Source of the DNA: Salinicola salarius
GTDB taxonomy: Bacteria; Pseudomonadota; Gammaproteobacteria; Pseudomonadales; Halomonadaceae
Direction of reading: 5' to 3'
Length of the DNA: 39,039 nucleotides
NCBI RefSeq assembly: GCF_002179555.1
Contig: NZ_NHOU01000026.1
Coordinates: 1-39,039, forward strand
Under the pieces are notes generated by a model that made no database searches, was not told the origin of the DNA, and saw only the letters and a program-made list of their open reading frames with translations. Numbering within the stretch: the first letter of the stretch is position 1; each line of letters opens with the position of its first letter. Positions 35,872 to 39,039 of this stretch are shown one piece after another. The position numbers were made by a program, and so were the translations under genes.

Positions 35872-36114
35872 ATGGTCATCCTCTTCCCAACGCCTGAAGC
35901 CAGACTCGTACGCCGGGCGGAAAAGCTCATCTCTGTGGCACACGCCAATCGTCGTCATCAGGTGACGATCAGCCGAGGGGACGGAGAGCCCGTCGATGCC
36001 TGGGAACGGTTTGTCGAGCAGTTCGAAGACAGTGATAGCATCCGTGTCATTCACATCACCCGCCATGACGTATTGCTCAACTGGTGCTCGCCCACCTCGG
36101 GCCTCGCTTCGTGA
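35872..36114 (+). CDS. DUF1654-like small protein
   Basis: An 80-residue protein, mainly soluble. The middle and end (HQVTISRGDGEPVDAWERF followed by SIRVIHITRHDVLLNWCSP) follow the pattern of the DUF1654 family of Pseudomonas-like proteins: a helical start, the phrase x-I-x-R-x-D-G-E-x-x-x-x-W, then a short beta strand ending in L-x-W. Function is unknown for that family. The ATG has GGAG six bases upstream. If the family call is wrong it remains a short, well-started hypothetical gene. Confidence 0.5.
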   Translation: MVILFPTPEARLVRRAEKLISVAHANRRHQVTISRGDGEPVDAWERFVEQFEDSDSIRVIHITRHDVLLNWCSPTSGLAS

Positions 36115-36228
36115 TTCAGATCGCCGAAGGTGTCTGCGCGGGATCGAAGCAGAGATATCCTTCATTCGTTTTTTTGATTGATGATGCGGATAGGGGGGCG
36201 GACGGTGCTACCCTGCGACTAGTCTCTA

Positions 36229-36543
36229 ATGATGTTGCCAATGCACCGCGCGTTAATCTTTTTTGTCGTTTTTCTTCTATTGGCAGGCTGCGTGTCGGCG
36301 ACGCCGCGGCTGACAGCCACGAATTTCCTGCGGGACAGCAATACCTGCGAGCGTCAGACGCACCAGATCGCTGGCGAACGTGAATATCAGCTATGCATGG
36401 CGCGCCTGGGTTGGCCGGACCCCCAGAGGCAAATGGCACTGGAACTGGCTGACGATAGCCGCAACGATCAAGGTAGTGGCTTCATCGACGAAGCGATCAA
36501 TGGCCTTCAGTTCGGTTTGCAGTGGGATCTGGATCCGGATTGA
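36229..36543 (+). CDS. small lipoprotein of unknown function
   Basis: The 104-residue product starts MMLPMHRALIFFVVFLLLAG and continues with a Cys of a lipobox (LLAGC), so it should be lipid-attached at the membrane. Residues after the lipid Cys contain two more cysteines about 20 residues apart (NTCERQTHQ and QLCMARL), which could be disulfide-bonded. The start may be 36229 or the later ATG at 36241; neither has a strong ribosome site. I know no family for it. It is typical of small envelope proteins of unclear role. Confidence 0.55.
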   Translation: MMLPMHRALIFFVVFLLLAGCVSATPRLTATNFLRDSNTCERQTHQIAGEREYQLCMARLGWPDPQRQMALELADDSRNDQGSGFIDEAINGLQFGLQWDLDPD

Positions 36544-36711
36544 ACTTCGCGGCCCTCGTGGACTCACAAGCACTCGCCCAAGCCGCCGCGCTCCACTTCG
36601 CTCGAGGCGCCTCCCATAGCATGAAGCGCCTCACCCGGCCGATGGATTCGCTGTACAACGCCGGCGTCTCAACTAACCTGAAAATCGATGTCTTTCCTGG
36701 AGGATTCCATC

Positions 36712-36927
36712 ATGGCAGAACCGTTCGTCGAGATCAGAAAGACACATCTACCCGGCAACCCCCAACAGGTCAGCTATGAGGTCTACGATGGCGACACGGG
36801 TGGCAGCCTGGGGCATTTTCCGGAAGCCGCCCAGGCACAGAAGCGAGCCGACAGCATGAACAGCATGACGTCTCGGGAGACTGGCAAGCGGCTGGACCAC
36901 CCCACCGACGATGCAGACGTCGAGTAA
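36712..36927 (+). CDS. small hypothetical protein
   Basis: The ATG at 36712 is preceded by GGAGG at ideal spacing and gives a 71-residue, hydrophilic, acidic-ended protein (MAEPFVEIRKTHLPGNPQQV at the start) with no membrane segment or cysteine. A longer reading from 36688 ignores the good ribosome site. I do not recognise it. A hairpin with short T run follows the gene, which together with the strong ribosome site suggests that it is expressed. Confidence 0.6.
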   Translation: MAEPFVEIRKTHLPGNPQQVSYEVYDGDTGGSLGHFPEAAQAQKRADSMNSMTSRETGKRLDHPTDDADVE

Positions 36928-36968
36928 TACGCTTTTTCGACTACACAACTACACAGACACCAGACGCC

Positions 36969-36999
36969 GCTACGGGGCCATTAATGCAGCCCCCGTAGC
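36969..36999 (+). terminator. stem-loop after the small gene
   Basis: A nine-base stem GCTACGGGG/CCCCGTAGC encloses a 13-base loop, followed by CTTGTTTC. It ends the small gene at 36712-36927 and faces the end of the convergent nhaP2 gene. Confidence 0.65.
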
Positions 37000-37034
37000 C
37001 TTGTTTCAGAAGCGAAGCCCAGCCGCTTCGACGA

Positions 37035-38744
37035 TCAATGATAGAGACGTAGACCCACTCGCGTGACGCGATTCCCTTCCATCTCGCTGACGACCCAGTG
37101 GAACCCATGCCAGTCGACGTCGTCCCCGACCACGGGATGACCGCCGACGCGCAGCGCCACGAACTCCCCTAGCGTCATCTCCTGCTCTCCGGGACTCAGC
37201 GTCAAACCGTAGGCGTTGGCCACCTCCTGCATCAGGGCCTCGCCATCCAGCGTGAAGGTACCGAAGAACGCACGCTCCCGCTTGAGCTTGGCCTCGCCGT
37301 TGAACAGCCGGTTGAGCGATGGCAGATCGCCGGTCCGCCCGATCAGACAAATCACGTCACTCAGCCGCAAGCGCGTGCTCCCCTTGGGGTGCAGCATGGC
37401 GTGCTGGCGAAAGATCGCCGAGATCAGCGTGCCGGATGGCAGGCGAAGCAGGCGAATCGGTACGTCATCGAGAGATTCGTTCTCGACCTTGTAGACGAAC
37501 ATCTCGTAGTCGTTTTCCGGCAGCACGCCCAGCTGCCCGCGCCGATCGGGCGTCGTGGTTTCCGGCAGCACCACCCGCATCCAGCGGGCAACCCGCGCCA
37601 GTGTCGAACCCTGCAGCAGCAGCGAGATCAGCACGACGAAGAACGCCACGTTGAAGTAGAGCGTGGCGTTCTCGACACCGCTGATGACCGGGAAGATCGC
37701 CAGCACGATGGGAACGGCCCCGCGCAGCCCGACCCAGGAAATGAAACCGATCTCGCGCCATCGGAAATTGAAAAACGGCACCAGTGAAGCCATTACCGCA
37801 ACGGGACGCGCCAGCACGATCAACGCCACGGCCAGGATGGCGCTCGGTATCGCGTAATCGATCATCTCCGACGGCGTGACCAGCAGACCCAGCACCAGAA
37901 ACAGCCCGATCTGGCTCAGCCAGGCCAGCCCGTCGTGGACGGGAAGAATGTGCGTGAGATGGCGACCGGGCTGGTTGCCGATCATCAGACCGGTGAGATA
38001 GATGGCCAGGAAGCCGCTGCCGCCAGCAGCGCTGGTGGCGCCGAAAATGCAGAACCCCAGCGCGAGCGCCAATAGCGAATAGAGACCGGGCGCCAGATCC
38101 AGGTAACGCAGCAGCTTGGCCGATACCCAGCCGCCGCCCAGTCCAACGGCCAATCCCAACCCGAACTGCAGGAAGAAGCGCATCAGGGTTTCCCATACGC
38201 CGCCGACCTCACCCGTCAGCAGCTCGGCAAGGGTGATGGTGAGGAAGATCGCCATCGGGTCGTTGGTACCGGATTCGATCTCGAGCGTTGCCCCCACGCG
38301 CTCATTGAGATTGACGCCCTGCCCCTTGAGCATGGAGAAGACCGCTGCGGCGTCCGTCGAGCCGACGATCGCCCCCACCAGCAAGCCTTCGGTAAGCGTC
38401 AGATCCATTAGCCACATGGCCAGCAGGCCCAGAATACCGCTGGTCAGGAAGACCCCGATGGTGGCCAGCGACAGTGCCGGCCTGAGCCCCACGCGGAAGG
38501 TCCGGAAGCGCGTGCGAAGGCCGCCGTCGAGCAGAATCATCGCCAGCGCCAGGTGGCCGATCAGAAACGCCTGAGAGTAATCATCGAACTGCAGGCCGAG
38601 TACACCTTCCTCCCCGGCGAGCATACCCAGGCCCAGAAAGAGAACGAGCAGCGGTACGCCGATCCGGGACGACACCCGGCTGGCCAGAATACTGAGGGCT
38701 ATCAGTGCCCCACACACAAGAAACAGGCTATTGATCGAGTCCAA
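37035..38744 (-). CDS. nhaP2: K+/H+ antiporter of the NhaP2 (CvrA) type
   Basis: A 569-residue CPA1-family cation/proton antiporter. The first 380 residues form about 12 membrane segments with the ion site in the VGSTDAAAVFSML and IESGTNDPMAIFLTITLAEL stretches; the Asn-Asp pair is the family ion-binding motif. Then comes a RCK/TrkA-C-like domain (about 400-485), VPIRLLRLPSGTLISAIF, and a CorC/HlyC-type C-terminal domain (about 495-569). This three-part architecture is that of NhaP2/CvrA, which exports K+ (and in some species Na+) and helps cells survive low osmolarity and volume changes. It suits a halophile and pairs with the compatible-solute importer of this window. Confidence 0.93.
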   Translation of the reverse strand: MDSINSLFLVCGALIALSILASRVSSRIGVPLLVLFLGLGMLAGEEGVLGLQFDDYSQAFLIGHLALAMILLDGGLRTRFRTFRVGLRPALSLATIGVFLTSGILGLLAMWLMDLTLTEGLLVGAIVGSTDAAAVFSMLKGQGVNLNERVGATLEIESGTNDPMAIFLTITLAELLTGEVGGVWETLMRFFLQFGLGLAVGLGGGWVSAKLLRYLDLAPGLYSLLALALGFCIFGATSAAGGSGFLAIYLTGLMIGNQPGRHLTHILPVHDGLAWLSQIGLFLVLGLLVTPSEMIDYAIPSAILAVALIVLARPVAVMASLVPFFNFRWREIGFISWVGLRGAVPIVLAIFPVISGVENATLYFNVAFFVVLISLLLQGSTLARVARWMRVVLPETTTPDRRGQLGVLPENDYEMFVYKVENESLDDVPIRLLRLPSGTLISAIFRQHAMLHPKGSTRLRLSDVICLIGRTGDLPSLNRLFNGEAKLKRERAFFGTFTLDGEALMQEVANAYGLTLSPGEQEMTLGEFVALRVGGHPVVGDDVDWHGFHWVVSEMEGNRVTRVGLRLYH

Positions 38745-38778
38745 TTCTCAGCCATCGGTTATGAGTTGGGATGATCCA

Positions 38779-39039
38779 GGGTCTGTTGCCGTTTCGGCGC
38801 GAACCGCGTTGCTGCGCCAAATGGTGTCAGGCCAGGCGCGGGATGCCGATAAGGGTGGTTCCCTTTTCCAATCCCGCAACGCCGCATGGCGCCATTTGCC
38901 GCGCAACCCGAAGGGCCGGGCCGGTTTTTGCACGGTGCTGCATTTTTCGTCATTCATTTGGAACGACCAAATCACATTCCTCACGCCTTGCCCCGCACAA
39001 AAACTGGTTCCGGCGCGGCCGTGCATGAAACGGCAACAG
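38779..39039. mobile_element. MITE-like element with terminal inverted repeats (right end at window edge)
   Basis: CTGTTGCCGTTTC (38783-38795) is the exact reverse complement of GAAACGGCAACAG (39027-39039), the last bases of the window. The left end probably reads GGGTCTGTTGCCGTTTC from 38779, and the right one would continue beyond the window. The element is about 261 bases visible. It holds no recognisable transposase; the open frames inside are not similar to anything I know. Its interior contains an imperfect hairpin. The TIR resembles the start of IS6-type ends (GG-N-CTGTTGC) but only loosely. A non-autonomous miniature element, or the outer part of a larger insertion sequence cut by the window end, are both possible. 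Confidence 0.65.
38824..38903. repeat. internal imperfect hairpin of the MITE-like element
   Basis: The segments AAATGGTGTC and GGCGCCATTT pair (with two G-T pairs), CGGGAT pairs with ATCCCG and AAGGG with CCCTT around a small loop. They form a long interrupted stem inside the element. Such a self-complementary interior is typical of MITEs. Confidence 0.5.

Noticed and set aside
35000-36927. tRNA-Ser as the attachment site of an integrated element
   Set aside because: No integrase gene and no repeated copy of the tRNA 3' end is found downstream in the window.
38748-39026. 92-residue minus-strand open frame as a real protein
   Set aside because: It lies almost wholly inside the MITE-like element, has no domain or good ribosome site, and is explained by GC-rich sequence.

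Overview
The window looks like a chromosomal piece of a moderately halophilic gammaproteobacterium of the Halomonadaceae (Halomonas, Salinicola or Chromohalobacter type). The basis is the gene content and protein character: a cyoABCDE ubiquinol oxidase, an osmoprotectant ABC importer with a BetI-like site upstream, an NhaP2-type K+/H+ antiporter, the CysI plus DUF934 pair, the yccA-tusDCBE order, and high-GC coding sequence with Pseudomonas-like synteny. Genus is inferred; no rRNA gene is present.

Layout. Positions 1-777 are an eroded border: a C-terminal fragment of a FrmR/CsoR-type repressor and a decayed IS3-type transposase end. Positions 778-5546 hold cyoABCDE on the minus strand. Positions 6083-7323 carry zur, hisI and yidD, meeting sufE tail to tail. 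SufE is divergent from a KfrA-like coiled-coil DNA-binding protein whose upstream region has a doubled TTTACGTA palindrome. Next come an orphan TAXI-type periplasmic binding protein and nfuA (minus), then metH, cysI and a DUF934 gene (plus), closed by a clear terminator.

Positions 17141-21913 hold an Smr-domain gene, a small GGCT-like membrane-anchored protein, a tightly overlapping arsC-like/wrbA/DUF2069/permease run, and pdxH. Positions 21945-25223 hold a heptamer tandem repeat, a terminator, the glycine betaine/proline importer (minus), its promoter and a BetI-like dyad. Positions 25275-29159 hold a divergent pair: a Pat/PatZ-type protein acetyltransferase and a class II HDAC-like deacetylase. 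Positions 29265-32012 carry an XRE-cupin regulator, DUF1244, moaB and moeA. Positions 32034-34835 carry acpH, the tusDCBE sulfur relay genes and the Bax-inhibitor-like yccA (minus).

The right end starts with tRNA-Ser(TGA), followed by four small orphan genes (a secreted protein, a DUF1654-like protein, a lipoprotein and an unknown), then nhaP2. The last 261 bases are bounded by a 13-bp inverted repeat that ends exactly at the window edge, which looks like a non-autonomous mobile element (MITE).

Themes are respiration, Fe-S and sulfur handling (SufE, NfuA, CysI, TusBCDE, MoaB/MoeA), metal control (Zur) and osmoadaptation (ProVWX, NhaP2). I see no CRISPR array, prophage, toxin-antitoxin or defence island. 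The most original items are the terminal MITE-like element, the KfrA-type gene with its palindromic control region, and the facing acetyltransferase/deacetylase genes.
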